In this document: piece after piece, positions 1 through 8,775 of the stretch
Layout: each line of letters opens with the position of its first letter
How positions within the stretch are numbered: the stretch's first letter is position 1
Source of the DNA: an uncultured Pseudomonadota bacterium
GTDB lineage: Bacteria > Myxococcota_A > UBA796 > GCA-2862545
Length of the DNA stretch: 64,000 nt
Direction of reading: 5' to 3'
NCBI GenBank assembly: GCA_903861005.1
Contig: CAIOSP010000200.1
Coordinates: 1 to 64,000, forward strand
Translations under genes and position numbers: made by a program
The notes under the pieces: generated by a model
Seen by the model: the letters and a program-made list of their open reading frames with translations, nothing else
Database searches by the model: none
What the model was told of the DNA's origin: nothing

Positions 1-760
1 CACCACGACCACCGCCGCCGCGACCGCCGCCGCCGCCGGGGCCGCCGCCGGGGCCGCCGCCGGGGCCGCGCCCGTCATCCGGACCGCGCAAGCCTGGCTT
101 GTCGCGGTTGTTTCCGCCGCCGCCGCCGCCGCCCTTCGATCCGCCCAACATGCCAAGCACGTTCGCGTTCGGCTGGATGATGTGCGTGGTCAGCACGACA
201 AGGTCGCCCTTCTCGTCGGCCTCGTCGGGATCGTCCGTGCCCCACCACACCCGCACGCGCGCCTCGCGCAGGAACGGGTCTAGCATCTGCGCGATCATGT
301 CCGACGACACACCGAACTGCGACAGGTCCGGCAGCTGCTGCGTGGCCTCGCCGGCGCCGGCATCGCCGAAGCTCTGCATCATGTTGTTCGCGGTAGACGT
401 CAGGTCACCGGCGGCCTCCAGGTCAACCTTCGAGACCAGGTACTCCCAGTGGTAGTCGTCCAGGTCCTTGAACTCGACGTTGAGCGCGTCCGTGCCGAAG
501 TCGTCGAAGTCGCCCTTCTCGGTCACGTCGTCGTCGGGGAAGCCCTCGTTCTCCACCATCATGCGGACTTCCGTCAGCTTCTCCTGCGCCAGCTGCGTGC
601 CGATGATGATCTTGTCCGCCTCCATCGTGGCCAACGCGGCGGTGCCCTGAAGCTCCACAAGCACGGCGAGCGCGAACACGAGGATCACCGTCGCGAGCAT
701 CACCTCCATCAAGGTGAAGCCACGGCGCGCGCGGCGGCTGGTGAGGAGCGTGCGGATCAC
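1..760 (-). CDS. gspI: GspI-like type II secretion minor pseudopilin, partial (3' end outside window)
   Basis: The gene starts at a GTG whose bases overlap the stop of the upstream pseudopilin gene (GTGA, 757-760). It runs off the left edge without a stop, so at least 253 codons are present. The N-terminus is a class III prepilin signal: a short basic leader (RRARRG), then FTLMEVMLATVI with the conserved +5 Glu, followed by a hydrophobic helix. After the helix come 'LAQEKLTEV' and an acidic region, as expected of GspI. The predicted role is a minor pseudopilin that caps the T2SS pseudopilus at the inner membrane. Family GspI proteins are about 120-130 aa, but this one has a large C-terminal extension ending in Gly/Pro-rich repeats. 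Calling it I rather than another minor pseudopilin rests mainly on gene order (G-H-I) and the absence of other candidates. Confidence 0.72.
   Translation of the reverse strand, partial: MIRTLLTSRRARRGFTLMEVMLATVILVFALAVLVELQGTAALATMEADKIIIGTQLAQEKLTEVRMMVENEGFPDDDVTEKGDFDDFGTDALNVEFKDLDDYHWEYLVSKVDLEAAGDLTSTANNMMQSFGDAGAGEATQQLPDLSQFGVSSDMIAQMLDPFLREARVRVWWGTDDPDEADEKGDLVVLTTHIIQPNANVLGMLGGSKGGGGGGGNNRDKPGLRGPDDGRGPGGGPGGGPGGGGGRGGGGRG
29..64. repeat. 12-bp tandem repeat, three perfect copies, inside the GspI-like gene
   Basis: The unit GCCGCCGCCGGG occurs three times head to tail (29-40, 41-52, 53-64). On the coding (minus) strand each copy encodes Pro-Gly-Gly-Gly. It is flanked by further Gly/Arg-rich codons, so it forms the core of a flexible tail. 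Such a repeat is prone to length change by slippage. Confidence 0.9.
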
Positions 761-1500
761 AGCTCCAACCTCGGCCCATCATCAGGCAGGAAGCGCCACA
801 TGTCCTTCTGGTCGACCAGCGTGTCGTGGAAGTCCACCTTGCCCGACAGCGGATCGACCGTGATCGTGAAGCCGTCCATGTCATCGGTCGCGTCCGCGAT
901 CTGGACGACGGTGTACTCGGCCGACCCGTTCGCGAACACGTAGCTGTAGACGATCAGCGGCTCGCCGTCGGGTGGGTCATCGCGCTTCTTGCGCTTGCTG
1001 CCCTCGCCGCGCGGCGTCACCGGGTCCTCGCGCTGGGGCGTGAAGATGCTCTTGAACTTCGAGTTCTCGGGCAGGTGCACGACCTCGTCGTACTCGCCCC
1101 CTTCAGGCGGCGCGAACGCGGCGTGGTCCTTCTGGTAGGTGGCCTGATCCTCGGGCTTGAGCTTGGAGAGCAGCTCCTTCTCGTTCGCCTCGAAGTTCAG
1201 CCGCGCCTTGTCGTTGTCGAACACCGCCACGTCCGGGTCGGCGACCTCCACCTTCCAGGTGTTGTCGTCCAAGTTGAACGCGATCCGGTAGGTGCGGTTT
1301 CGCAGGATCGCCTCGTCATGGAGCGCCTCGAACGCGAGCGCCAAGCGCCGCGCGGCGCCACGCTGCTGGAGCATGAACGCGGCGTCCATCGACGGCATCA
1401 GCACGGCCGTGACGAGGAGCATGATCGCGAGCGCGACCATCAGCTCCATGAGCGTCATGCCGCGACGATCGCGGCGGCCGTGAGAGAGGCTTCCTCGCAC
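757..1500 (-). CDS. gspH: GspH-like type II secretion pseudopilin
   Basis: This is a 247-aa protein with a basic leader and prepilin cleavage site (RRG then MTLMELMVALAIM, Glu at +5), followed by one hydrophobic helix. The rest is a soluble domain consistent with a minor pseudopilin of the T2SS. The start is set at a GTG (1500) preceded by GGAG at six bases; a TTG four codons upstream is possible. The +1 residue of the mature protein is Met instead of the usual Phe, as also seen in the neighbouring GspG. The central part (about residues 70-170) is rich in charged residues and lengthens the protein beyond the usual 150-200 aa. It lies downstream of gspG, and its stop overlaps the gspI start, which suggests coupled translation. 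Confidence 0.78.
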   Translation of the reverse strand: MRGSLSHGRRDRRGMTLMELMVALAIMLLVTAVLMPSMDAAFMLQQRGAARRLALAFEALHDEAILRNRTYRIAFNLDDNTWKVEVADPDVAVFDNDKARLNFEANEKELLSKLKPEDQATYQKDHAAFAPPEGGEYDEVVHLPENSKFKSIFTPQREDPVTPRGEGSKRKKRDDPPDGEPLIVYSYVFANGSAEYTVVQIADATDDMDGFTITVDPLSGKVDFHDTLVDQKDMWRFLPDDGPRLEL

Positions 1501-1559
1501 CTGGGACTCCAAGGGGCCTCGGGCCCGCCACGCACGCGCGCGTCAGGCCTTGGCCGGGA

Positions 1560-2006
1560 TCACTCGAGTTCGGACAGCTTCACGTCGGCGTCACCACCCG
1601 AACCGCCTTCCTTGCCGTCGGCGCCCATCGAGACGATGTCGTAGCCGCCCTTGCCGCCCTTCTTCATCTTGAAGGGGTTGCCCCAAGGATCCTTGGGCTC
1701 AGCCTCACCGGCGTACAGCTCGGTGATGCTGTCCGGGAGCTTCTTCTTCTTGACCTGGTAGATCTTCACCTTCTCGTTGATCCGGGTGATCGAGAGTTCG
1801 GCCGTGCTGCGCTGCGCGTCGCCGAAGATGCCCGCCAGACCAAACGTCAGCGCGCCCATGAGGAGCAGGATGATCGCGATGACGATCATGATCTCCATCA
1901 GGGTCATGCCGCGACGCATCCGGCGCAGCGCGCCCATGTCGCGGAGCGCGCCCATGTCGCGCAGCACGTCGAGTCGCTCACGCAGCGTGGTGGTGTCCTG
2001 GTCCAT
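1560..2006 (-). CDS. gspG: Type II secretion major pseudopilin GspG
   Basis: At 148 aa this is the usual size for the family. It forms the main subunit of the pseudopilus that pushes substrates through the secretin. The prepilin site is RRG followed by MTLMEIMIVIAIILLL. The C-terminal half has the GspG signature DPWGNPF followed by a Gly-rich loop and 'GADGKEGG...DAD', the region that binds calcium in characterised GspG. The ATG at 2006 is chosen because a perfect AGGAGG lies six bases upstream. An upstream TTG at 2021 would contain that ribosome site and is unlikely. The leader before the cleavage site is unusually long (about 33 residues) and contains a duplicated segment (RDMGAL twice). 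The gene is separated from gspF by 55 bases, the largest gap between gspF and gspI. Confidence 0.93.
   Translation of the reverse strand: MDQDTTTLRERLDVLRDMGALRDMGALRRMRRGMTLMEIMIVIAIILLLMGALTFGLAGIFGDAQRSTAELSITRINEKVKIYQVKKKKLPDSITELYAGEAEPKDPWGNPFKMKKGGKGGYDIVSMGADGKEGGSGGDADVKLSELE
1927..1962. repeat. 18-bp direct repeat in the gspG leader region
   Basis: Two adjacent 18-base copies (1927-1944 and 1945-1962) differ at one position. They encode the duplicated Arg-Asp-Met-Gly-Ala-Leu block just before the prepilin cleavage site, so the duplicated residues would be removed by the prepilin peptidase. Confidence 0.85.
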
Positions 2007-2061
2007 GTCGATCCTCCTCAAGATGCTCTGTGAATCTGGACGCGAAAGTCGTCATCGAACG

Positions 2062-3300
2062 TCAATGAATCGCCTTCGTCATCGCCTGCATCGGCAGCAG
2101 CAAGCCGAGTGCCACAGTCCCGATCACCACGCCCATGACGAGCATCGCGATCGGAGCGAGCAAGGACGTCACCGCAGCGACCGTAGCCTCGACCTCCTCC
2201 TCGTAAGAGTCGGCGATCAGGTTGAGCATACGCTCAAGTTCACCTGTTCTTTCGCCGACTTTAATCATATGCACCACCATCGGCGGGAACTGGCCCGACT
2301 CCTGGAGCGGGCGCGCGATGCTCTGGCCCTCCTGGATGTTGAGCGAGGCCTTGGTGATCGTCTCGGACAGAATGACATTGCCGACCACGTCGCGGACGAT
2401 CGCCAGCGCCGCGATGATCGGCACGCCCGAGACCAGCAGCGTGCCGAGCGTGCGGCAGAAGCGGCTCACGGCGACGATGCGGTTGAGGCGGCCAAACAGC
2501 GGCACGGTCAGCTTGAAGCGATCGAAGCGCTCGCGACCTGGCACCGTGGCCACCCAGCGACGGAACGCAAAGAAGCCCGCCACCACGAACACCGGCACCA
2601 GCCAGCCCCAGCCGACGACGAAGTCGCCAAACGCGAACACCGCCTTGCTGACCAGCGGCAGGTTCTTCTCGCCGCCAAACGACGCCAGCGTGCCGCGCAT
2701 CTGGGGCACGACCATCGTGAAGATCAGGGCGATCATGCCCGTGCCGATGAACATCATCAGGACAGGGTATGCGAGCGCGCTGACGACTTGTCCCTGCAGT
2801 TTCACGTTCGCGTCGGCGAACTTGGACAACCTGTCCAGAACCTCGCCCAAGGCGCCCGTGCGCTCGCCCGCGCGCACCATGGAGATGTAGAGCGTGTCGA
2901 ACACCTTGGGGTGATCCGCCATGGCGTCGGCCAGGGTGGTACCCTCGTTCACGCGCTCCTTGATCTTGGACAGCACGACCTTGAGCTTCTGCTTCTCGGT
3001 CTGCTCCACCAGCGCCGCCAGCGACTCAGCCATCGGGACCGACGCGCCGATCAGCACCGCCAGCTGCGCCGTGACCTGCGCGATGTCGCGCTGCGAGATG
3101 AACTCGAAGTACTGGGCGACGTCGATCTCGCGGTTCAAGCCCGAGCCTGTGACCGCCTTGCCGTGCTGCTCACGCACGTCCGTCGGGAACACGCCCTGCT
3201 TGCGCAGGCGCGCCCGCGCGATCTTGGCCGTGTCGGCGTCGACCACGCCCGTGACCGCGCCGCCTACCCCGTCAAAGCCCTTGTATTCGAAGACAGGCAT
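2062..3300 (-). CDS. gspF: Type II secretion inner-membrane platform protein GspF
   Basis: The 412-aa length is typical of GspF, a polytopic platform protein that couples the GspE ATPase to pseudopilus assembly. It begins 'MPVFEYKGFD', the usual GspF start. It has two homologous cytoplasmic T2SSF domains (about residues 70-195 and 275-400), each ending in hydrophobic segments. The first repeat carries 'MVRAGERTGAL' and the second 'MIKVGERTGELERML', the conserved GE-R-TG motif of each T2SSF repeat. Transmembrane stretches are visible near residues 175-200, 230-250 and 380-405. The gene starts six bases after the gspE stop, so it is in the operon. Confidence 0.95.
   Translation of the reverse strand: MPVFEYKGFDGVGGAVTGVVDADTAKIARARLRKQGVFPTDVREQHGKAVTGSGLNREIDVAQYFEFISQRDIAQVTAQLAVLIGASVPMAESLAALVEQTEKQKLKVVLSKIKERVNEGTTLADAMADHPKVFDTLYISMVRAGERTGALGEVLDRLSKFADANVKLQGQVVSALAYPVLMMFIGTGMIALIFTMVVPQMRGTLASFGGEKNLPLVSKAVFAFGDFVVGWGWLVPVFVVAGFFAFRRWVATVPGRERFDRFKLTVPLFGRLNRIVAVSRFCRTLGTLLVSGVPIIAALAIVRDVVGNVILSETITKASLNIQEGQSIARPLQESGQFPPMVVHMIKVGERTGELERMLNLIADSYEEEVEATVAAVTSLLAPIAMLVMGVVIGTVALGLLLPMQAMTKAIH
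2100..2114 (-). promoter_or_regulatory. Sigma-54-like -24/-12 element upstream of gspG
   Basis: On the minus strand the sequence reads TGGCAC, five bases, TTGC, matching the sigma-54 core (TGGCAC-N5-TTGC). It lies in the last codons of gspF, about 95 bases before the gspG ATG, so a transcript could start within the end of gspF and lead into gspG. The same bases encode Val-Ala-Leu-Gly-Leu in the conserved GspF C-terminus, so coincidence is possible. Confidence 0.3.
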
Positions 3301-3306
3301 CGAGGA

Positions 3307-5019
3307 TCAGTCCCCCTCGGCGTTGTCCATCTGGGTGACGCGCATCACTTCGTCGAACGACGTGTAGCCGCGCAGCACCTTCAGGAAGCCGTCTTCGCGC
3401 AGCGTGCGCATGCCGAGCTCGACCGTCTTGCGCTTGATCGCGCCAGAGTCTGCGCGCGCGATCACCAGCTGCTTGATCTCCTCCCACGCGGGCAGGAACT
3501 CGTAGATACCCACGCGGCCCCGGTAGCCCACGCTCTGGCACGCGTCGCAGCCGACGGCCTTGAACACCGTGTGCCCCGTGAGCGTGGCGCGCTGCATGCC
3601 GATGTCGAGGAGTTCGGTGTCGGAAGGCTCGTACGGCGCCTTGCACTCGGGGCACAGACGACGGACCAACCGCTGGGCCAACACGCCCGCGAGCGACGAC
3701 GCCACCAGGAATGGCTCCACGCCCATCTCGGTCAGGCGCGCGAACGCGCCCGCCGCGTCGTTGGTGTGGATGGTGCTGAACACCATGTGACCCGTGAGCG
3801 ACGCCTGCACCGCGTTCTCTGCGGTCTCACGATCGCGGATTTCACCGACGAGGATGACGTCGGGGTCCTGACGAAGGAAGGCGCGCAGGGCGCTGGCGAA
3901 CGTGAGGTCGATCTTGGAGTTGACCTGCACCTGCCCGATGCCGACCAGCTCGTACTCGACCGGATCCTCAATCGTGAGGATGTTGATGTCCGGCTCGTTG
4001 ATCTCGGAGATGGCCGAGTACAGCGTGGTGGACTTGCCCGAGCCGGTAGGACCGCTGACCAGCAGGATGCCGTGGGGCAGTCGAATGATCTTGCGGAAGG
4101 TCTCGAGCGTGTCCGCCTCCATGCCGACGCGGTCGAGCGAGAAGACCTGACCCTTCTCCAAGATACGCATGACGACGCGCTCGCCGTGGCGCACGGGCAC
4201 GGTCGACACGCGGAAGTCAATCTCGCGGCCGCCCATTCGACGCCGGATGCGGCCGTCCTGCGGCAAGCGCTTCTCGGCGATGTTGAGGCCGCTGATGATC
4301 TTGATGCGCGACACGATCGGGCTGCGCAGGCTGAATTGCGGCTTGAAGCGCTCGTGCAGCACGCCGTCGATGCGGAACCGGACGACCAGATCCTTCTCGA
4401 AGGGCTCGATGTGGATGTCGCTCGCCCGCTCCTTGATCGCCTGGGTGAAGAGCGCGTTCACGAACCGGATGATCGGCGCCTGGTTCGGGTCGTCGAGCAG
4501 CTCGGCGTCCTCCAGGTTCAGGTCGTCGTCGTTCTTCTGATCGGCGTCGTCGACGTTGTCGAGGATGTCCGACGCGCTCTTGGAGGCGCGGTCGTACGAG
4601 TCGTTCATCGCCTTGTCGAGCACGTCGGACGGCACGAGGACAGGGCGCACCGGGCGGCCGTGCAGCAGGCGCAGGTCGTCGATGATCGACAGCGCGTCGA
4701 GCTCCGACAGGCCCACCACCAGCTCACCGTCGGCCACCCACAGCGGCAGCACGTGGCGGTCGCGCGCCAACTGAAGCGGCAGCTTGAGCACCAGATCGGG
4801 ATCGACGCTCTCAGGGTCGACGGTCTCCATGACCGGCAGGCCCGAGATCTCCGACAGCGCACGCGCCATCGCCTTCGGGTCGAGCCCGTCGGTGATCAGC
4901 GCGGCGCGACGCAGCGGGATGCCCTGCTTGGTCGCGGTCGTGCGAGCGCGCTCCAGCGCGTCGGCGCCAATGCCGAAGCGCTTCAGGCTCTCGTCGAACT
5001 CGATCCGGCGAACGCCCAT
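3307..5019 (-). CDS. gspE: Type II secretion ATPase GspE
   Basis: At 570 aa this matches GspE, the cytoplasmic hexameric ATPase of the T2SS. The N-terminal T2SSE/MshEN-type domain covers roughly residues 1-150. It is followed by an Asp-rich linker and the C-terminal ATPase. Walker A (GPTGSGKSTT), the Asp box, Walker B (DPDVILVGEIRD) and the His box (FSTIHTNDA) are all present. The zinc-binding tetracysteine insert is complete: CPEC, then GCDACQSVGYRGRVG after about 30 residues. It starts one base after the gspD stop. The insert, and its place between secretin and platform genes, argue for GspE over a type IV pilus PilB. Confidence 0.95.
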   Translation of the reverse strand: MGVRRIEFDESLKRFGIGADALERARTTATKQGIPLRRAALITDGLDPKAMARALSEISGLPVMETVDPESVDPDLVLKLPLQLARDRHVLPLWVADGELVVGLSELDALSIIDDLRLLHGRPVRPVLVPSDVLDKAMNDSYDRASKSASDILDNVDDADQKNDDDLNLEDAELLDDPNQAPIIRFVNALFTQAIKERASDIHIEPFEKDLVVRFRIDGVLHERFKPQFSLRSPIVSRIKIISGLNIAEKRLPQDGRIRRRMGGREIDFRVSTVPVRHGERVVMRILEKGQVFSLDRVGMEADTLETFRKIIRLPHGILLVSGPTGSGKSTTLYSAISEINEPDINILTIEDPVEYELVGIGQVQVNSKIDLTFASALRAFLRQDPDVILVGEIRDRETAENAVQASLTGHMVFSTIHTNDAAGAFARLTEMGVEPFLVASSLAGVLAQRLVRRLCPECKAPYEPSDTELLDIGMQRATLTGHTVFKAVGCDACQSVGYRGRVGIYEFLPAWEEIKQLVIARADSGAIKRKTVELGMRTLREDGFLKVLRGYTSFDEVMRVTQMDNAEGD

Positions 5020-5020
5020 C

Positions 5021-7642
5021 TCACTGGCCTCCGTCGGCCGGCGGCGTCTCGGGCGCAGGCGCGGGCGCGGGGGGCGGAGGCGGCGTGACGATGTTCACCT
5101 GGTTGTTCGGCAGCAAGCCAGCGCCCTCGCCGGGCTGAACCTGACGCGCGGCCTCAAGGCTGGCCTCAAGCTCGTCGCGTGCACCGGCCGAGACCGGCTG
5201 ACCGCCGACCGTCACCGTGTTGGCGATGGTGGCCGGGCCGCGGAACACGGAGGGCTTGTCGACGTTGTTCATGGAGTACTGCAGCAGGCGCTTGATCTCG
5301 GCCATCTGCTGGTCCTGCGACTTGCCGTAGAAGCGGCGCATGAACTCTTCGCGCTGGGCTTCCTTCACGCGCATGATCTCAGCCAGATCGTCGGAGTCGT
5401 CGATGATGTGCGGCGTGATGAACACCATCAGGTTGGTGCGGCGCGCCGAGTTGCTGTGGTTGCGGAACAGCGCGCCGATCAGCGGCAGGTCACCCAAGAT
5501 GGGGATCTTGGACTCGGACTTGCTGTCCGTGCTGCCCACCAGGCCGCCGAGCACGACGGTCTCGTTGTCGCCGACCAGCGCGACAGTCTTGATCTCGCGG
5601 TTGGACGTGATGAAGCCGGCCTGCGCGGTGTTGAGCGAGCTGGAGTCTTCGACCTCCTGCACTTCCACGTCGAGTTCGAGCGTGACGAAGTTCTCGGAGT
5701 TGATGCGCGGCGTCATGTCGAGCGTGATCGCGACGTCCTCGCGCTGGTAGGTCACGACCGGCTGGCCCAGGCTGTTGAGGCCGTTGGACGTCGGGAACGG
5801 GATCTTCCGGCCGACGACGATCTTCGCCTCCTCGTTGTCGAGCGCCATGACGCTCGGGTTCGAGACGATGTTCACCATCTGGTTCGTCTTGAGCGCCTGC
5901 AGCGCGATGCCGAACGCGGGGATGTCGATCGACGTGACGGAGCCGGTCGAAGGGTCGATGACCGGCACGGCCACCGACTGGCCGAAGATGCCAAACGCCA
6001 GGCCCGACAGGCCCGTGGGATCCAGGCCGAGCGAGTTGGTGCCGAACTGGCCGCCGACAATGCCGGTGGCCTTGGAGCCGCCGTTGAACGGCGTGTTGAT
6101 GTCGAACGGCGTGTGGTACGCGAGGTTGAAGTCGAGCGCGTCGTTGCTCGACAGCTCAAGGATGACGGCGTCGAGGTAGACCTGCTTACGCTTGGTGTCG
6201 AGCTCCTTGATCACGGACTCGATGATCGCGTAGTCGTCCCTGGACGCGATGATCACCAGGCTGTTCGTGTTCTCATCGGCCGCGATGCGCATGCCGGAGT
6301 CGAACGCGGCGATGGCGCCGCCGGCCTCGCTGTTGTTGCCCTCGGCCGCAGCATTCGCAGGAGGCACGGCCTCACGCGCGCGGGTGGCCGCCAGGCGGGT
6401 GTCGACGGTGGTCTGGTTGCCCGCGCCACGGCCCGAACTGGCGCTCGACTTGGACGTGGTCTGCGACAGCGTCTGCAGCACCTTGGCGATGTCCTCCGCC
6501 TTGGCGTGCTCCAGGCGATACACGTAGATCTGCGAGCGGCTGGTCGGATCGACGTCGATGTCGAGCTTGGCGATCAGGTCCTTGACCGCCTGCTGGCCCT
6601 GCTCGTTTGCGAGCACGATCAGCGAGTTGGTGCGCTCGTCGGAGAGCACCTTCGTGATGTAGTTGGACTCCTTGCCCGCGGTGACGCCCTCACCCGCGCC
6701 CGGCGTGGCGCCGGCGGTGGGGTTGGCTCGCGCCGCGGCGCGAGGATTCCGAGCGCCCGCGCGCGCGGTGGCCCGGCCCGCCGTGCTGCTGGCGTCTTCG
6801 GCCGTGCCGTAGAGGTCCTCGATCAGCTGCTTGATGTCCTCAGCCTTGGCGAAGACGATGGGGTAGATCGCCATGGTCGCGCGCGGAGCCGCGATGTCGA
6901 GCTTGCTGATGATGTCGTAGATGCGCCGGATGTTGTAGCCGGTGTCCGTCAGGATCAGCGTGTTGGCCGGGGCGTAGGCCAGCACCTTGGCGTTGGGCGA
7001 CACCAGGTTGTCGACGATCTCGCGGACGTCGCTGACGCTGATGTTGTCGAACTGGATGATCTGCGTGATGTACTGGTCGGTCGCCTGGATATCGCCGCCC
7101 TGGCCGGGCCGACCAGGCGACTGCTGCGCCTCTTGCGCCTTGATGATCTTGTACAGGTTGCCGACCTGCACGACGGTCAGCCCGTGGACTTCCAGCGCGG
7201 ACAGGAACGCCTCGTAGGCGGCCCCCGGCGACACCGGCTTATTCGAGATGATCGTGACCTTCTTGCCCTGCAGGTCACGCTGATCCGCGATCACGAAGTT
7301 CTTGCCCGTGGCGCGCGCGAAGTACTCGAGCAGCGAGTACAGATCGGCTTCCACGTAGTTGATGTTCACGCCGCCGCCCGCGGGCGCCAACGGCGGCGGA
7401 ACCGTCTCAGGCGCGCTGGACGGGTTCACCGGCGCAGACGCAGGCGTGGGCTCACCGGGCTTGAGCGTCGGCGGCGCGCCCACCGGGGTCTGACCCGCAG
7501 GCACGCCCGCAGGAGACGCGGTCGGCGGCGTGGGCACCGAGCGGGGCGCGGGCGTGGGCGGGTTGTCCTGCGCGAGCGCGCCCGAAAGGGGCACGGCGAG
7601 GATCAACGCAACGAGGAAGGGACGAGAGAGACGCTGAGGCAT
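5021..7642 (-). CDS. gspD: Type II secretion outer-membrane secretin GspD
   Basis: This 873-aa precursor has a signal peptide (cleavage likely after SGALA). A Pro/Ala-rich linker follows (residues about 25-95), then the N0 domain and three N1-N3 repeats. The repeats carry typical phrases such as 'LAYAPANTLILTD', 'NSLIVLANEQGQQAV' and 'NSLVIIASRDDY'. The secretin core ends with the family signature 'KIPILGDLPLIGALFRN'. The N2-N3 and N3-secretin junctions hold Ala/Arg/Thr-rich insertions, and the C-terminus is a Pro/Ala tail of about 30 residues, which together make the protein longer than the usual 650-750 aa. It forms the outer-membrane channel through which folded proteins leave. No separate pilotin gene is visible nearby. 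Confidence 0.95.
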   Translation of the reverse strand: MPQRLSRPFLVALILAVPLSGALAQDNPPTPAPRSVPTPPTASPAGVPAGQTPVGAPPTLKPGEPTPASAPVNPSSAPETVPPPLAPAGGGVNINYVEADLYSLLEYFARATGKNFVIADQRDLQGKKVTIISNKPVSPGAAYEAFLSALEVHGLTVVQVGNLYKIIKAQEAQQSPGRPGQGGDIQATDQYITQIIQFDNISVSDVREIVDNLVSPNAKVLAYAPANTLILTDTGYNIRRIYDIISKLDIAAPRATMAIYPIVFAKAEDIKQLIEDLYGTAEDASSTAGRATARAGARNPRAAARANPTAGATPGAGEGVTAGKESNYITKVLSDERTNSLIVLANEQGQQAVKDLIAKLDIDVDPTSRSQIYVYRLEHAKAEDIAKVLQTLSQTTSKSSASSGRGAGNQTTVDTRLAATRAREAVPPANAAAEGNNSEAGGAIAAFDSGMRIAADENTNSLVIIASRDDYAIIESVIKELDTKRKQVYLDAVILELSSNDALDFNLAYHTPFDINTPFNGGSKATGIVGGQFGTNSLGLDPTGLSGLAFGIFGQSVAVPVIDPSTGSVTSIDIPAFGIALQALKTNQMVNIVSNPSVMALDNEEAKIVVGRKIPFPTSNGLNSLGQPVVTYQREDVAITLDMTPRINSENFVTLELDVEVQEVEDSSSLNTAQAGFITSNREIKTVALVGDNETVVLGGLVGSTDSKSESKIPILGDLPLIGALFRNHSNSARRTNLMVFITPHIIDDSDDLAEIMRVKEAQREEFMRRFYGKSQDQQMAEIKRLLQYSMNNVDKPSVFRGPATIANTVTVGGQPVSAGARDELEASLEAARQVQPGEGAGLLPNNQVNIVTPPPPPAPAPAPETPPADGGQ

Positions 7643-7681
7643 CGAGGCTCATGCTCCGGCTCGGGTCATACGACCCAAGCG

Positions 7682-8686
7682 TCAGCGGATGTCGTAGTTG
7701 AGGGTGGTCGGCTGGCCACGGCGGGTGACCTCGACCTTGAGATTGGGCTGCGTCTTGAGCGCGTCGAGCGCCTTCATCGCGCCATCGAGCGAATTGATCG
7801 GCAGGCCATTCACCGAGTGGATGATGTCGCCGTTGCGGATGCCGACCTTGTCGGGGAGCGTGTCGCGGCGGATCGCCGACAGTCGGTAGCCGTCGTACTC
7901 GCCGTCCGGGCCGCGGTGAAGGAGCGCGCGGGCCATGCCCGACAGCTCGTCCATGTTGCCGAGCGCGGCGTTGAGCGTGGTGCGGTCGATCGTGAAGTTG
8001 GTCTCGCCGTCGCCGGTGATCCCACCCTCAGCCGGGGGCTTGGCTCCGTCGCCCGCGGACGCCGGCTTCTCGACACCGACCTCCAGCCACTCCTCGGCGC
8101 CGGCCGGGTTGCGCACGCGCACCCGCTTGTCCTGGATCTCGAGGATCTCAGCGCCCTGGACCTTCTGACCGATCCCGTAGGCGTGGACCGTCTCCTTGCC
8201 CTCCTCGGCGATGAAGGCGGCGCTGTAGGCGGCAGGGACGGCGACCACCGTGCCCTTGAGCGTGACCTTGAGTTCGGACTGCTGGCCGTCGGGGCAGTCA
8301 TCGCCAACGCATTCGGGCTGGCCGATCTTCGACGGGTCGAAGATGTTGCGACCCAGGATGCCCTTGACGTACTCGTCCTTGCTCAAGCGACGACCCGCGT
8401 GGATCGCCGCAGCGAGGCCCTCCGCGGAGCTGCCCCCCGCGTCCGCGCCCGCGTCCGCCCCGGCGGTCACCGTGGCCGTCACGTCGTCCGCGTTGGTCGG
8501 CAGGCCGCCCGCGCTGGCGATGTCCTCGGCGGTCATGGCCGGGCTCACCTTGGCGCCCTCGGGCAAACGAACCAGCACGCCGACCCCGGCGGAGGCCAGG
8601 AGCGCGAGCACGACGGCGCCGACCGTGACGCCGATGAACGGCATCCACGGCTTGTCGCGCAGTCCCGCCAGGGCCTCACCCGCCAT
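7682..8686 (-). CDS. gspC: Type II secretion protein GspC (HR plus PDZ domains)
   Basis: This 334-aa bitopic protein links the inner-membrane platform to the secretin. One transmembrane helix (about residues 14-38) is followed by an Ala-rich linker. The homology region contains 'ILGRNIFDPSKIG', 'LKGTVVA' and 'YGIGQKV', and the C-terminal PDZ domain contains 'DKVGIRNGDIIHSVNGLPI'. The start is placed at the ATG at 8686 because GGAGG sits five bases upstream; an ATG at 8707 would add seven residues. As the first gene of the gsp operon here, it is preceded by a 126-147 base intergenic region with TGTCA half-sites. Confidence 0.9.
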   Translation of the reverse strand: MAGEALAGLRDKPWMPFIGVTVGAVVLALLASAGVGVLVRLPEGAKVSPAMTAEDIASAGGLPTNADDVTATVTAGADAGADAGGSSAEGLAAAIHAGRRLSKDEYVKGILGRNIFDPSKIGQPECVGDDCPDGQQSELKVTLKGTVVAVPAAYSAAFIAEEGKETVHAYGIGQKVQGAEILEIQDKRVRVRNPAGAEEWLEVGVEKPASAGDGAKPPAEGGITGDGETNFTIDRTTLNAALGNMDELSGMARALLHRGPDGEYDGYRLSAIRRDTLPDKVGIRNGDIIHSVNGLPINSLDGAMKALDALKTQPNLKVEVTRRGQPTTLNYDIR

Positions 8687-8775
8687 CCCGTCCTCCATCG
8701 CCAGCATAAGGCAACCCGCGTGCCATGCCTCTGCAAGCCCGTTCTACACGCTTTCTTCGACCCGTCCCGGACATC

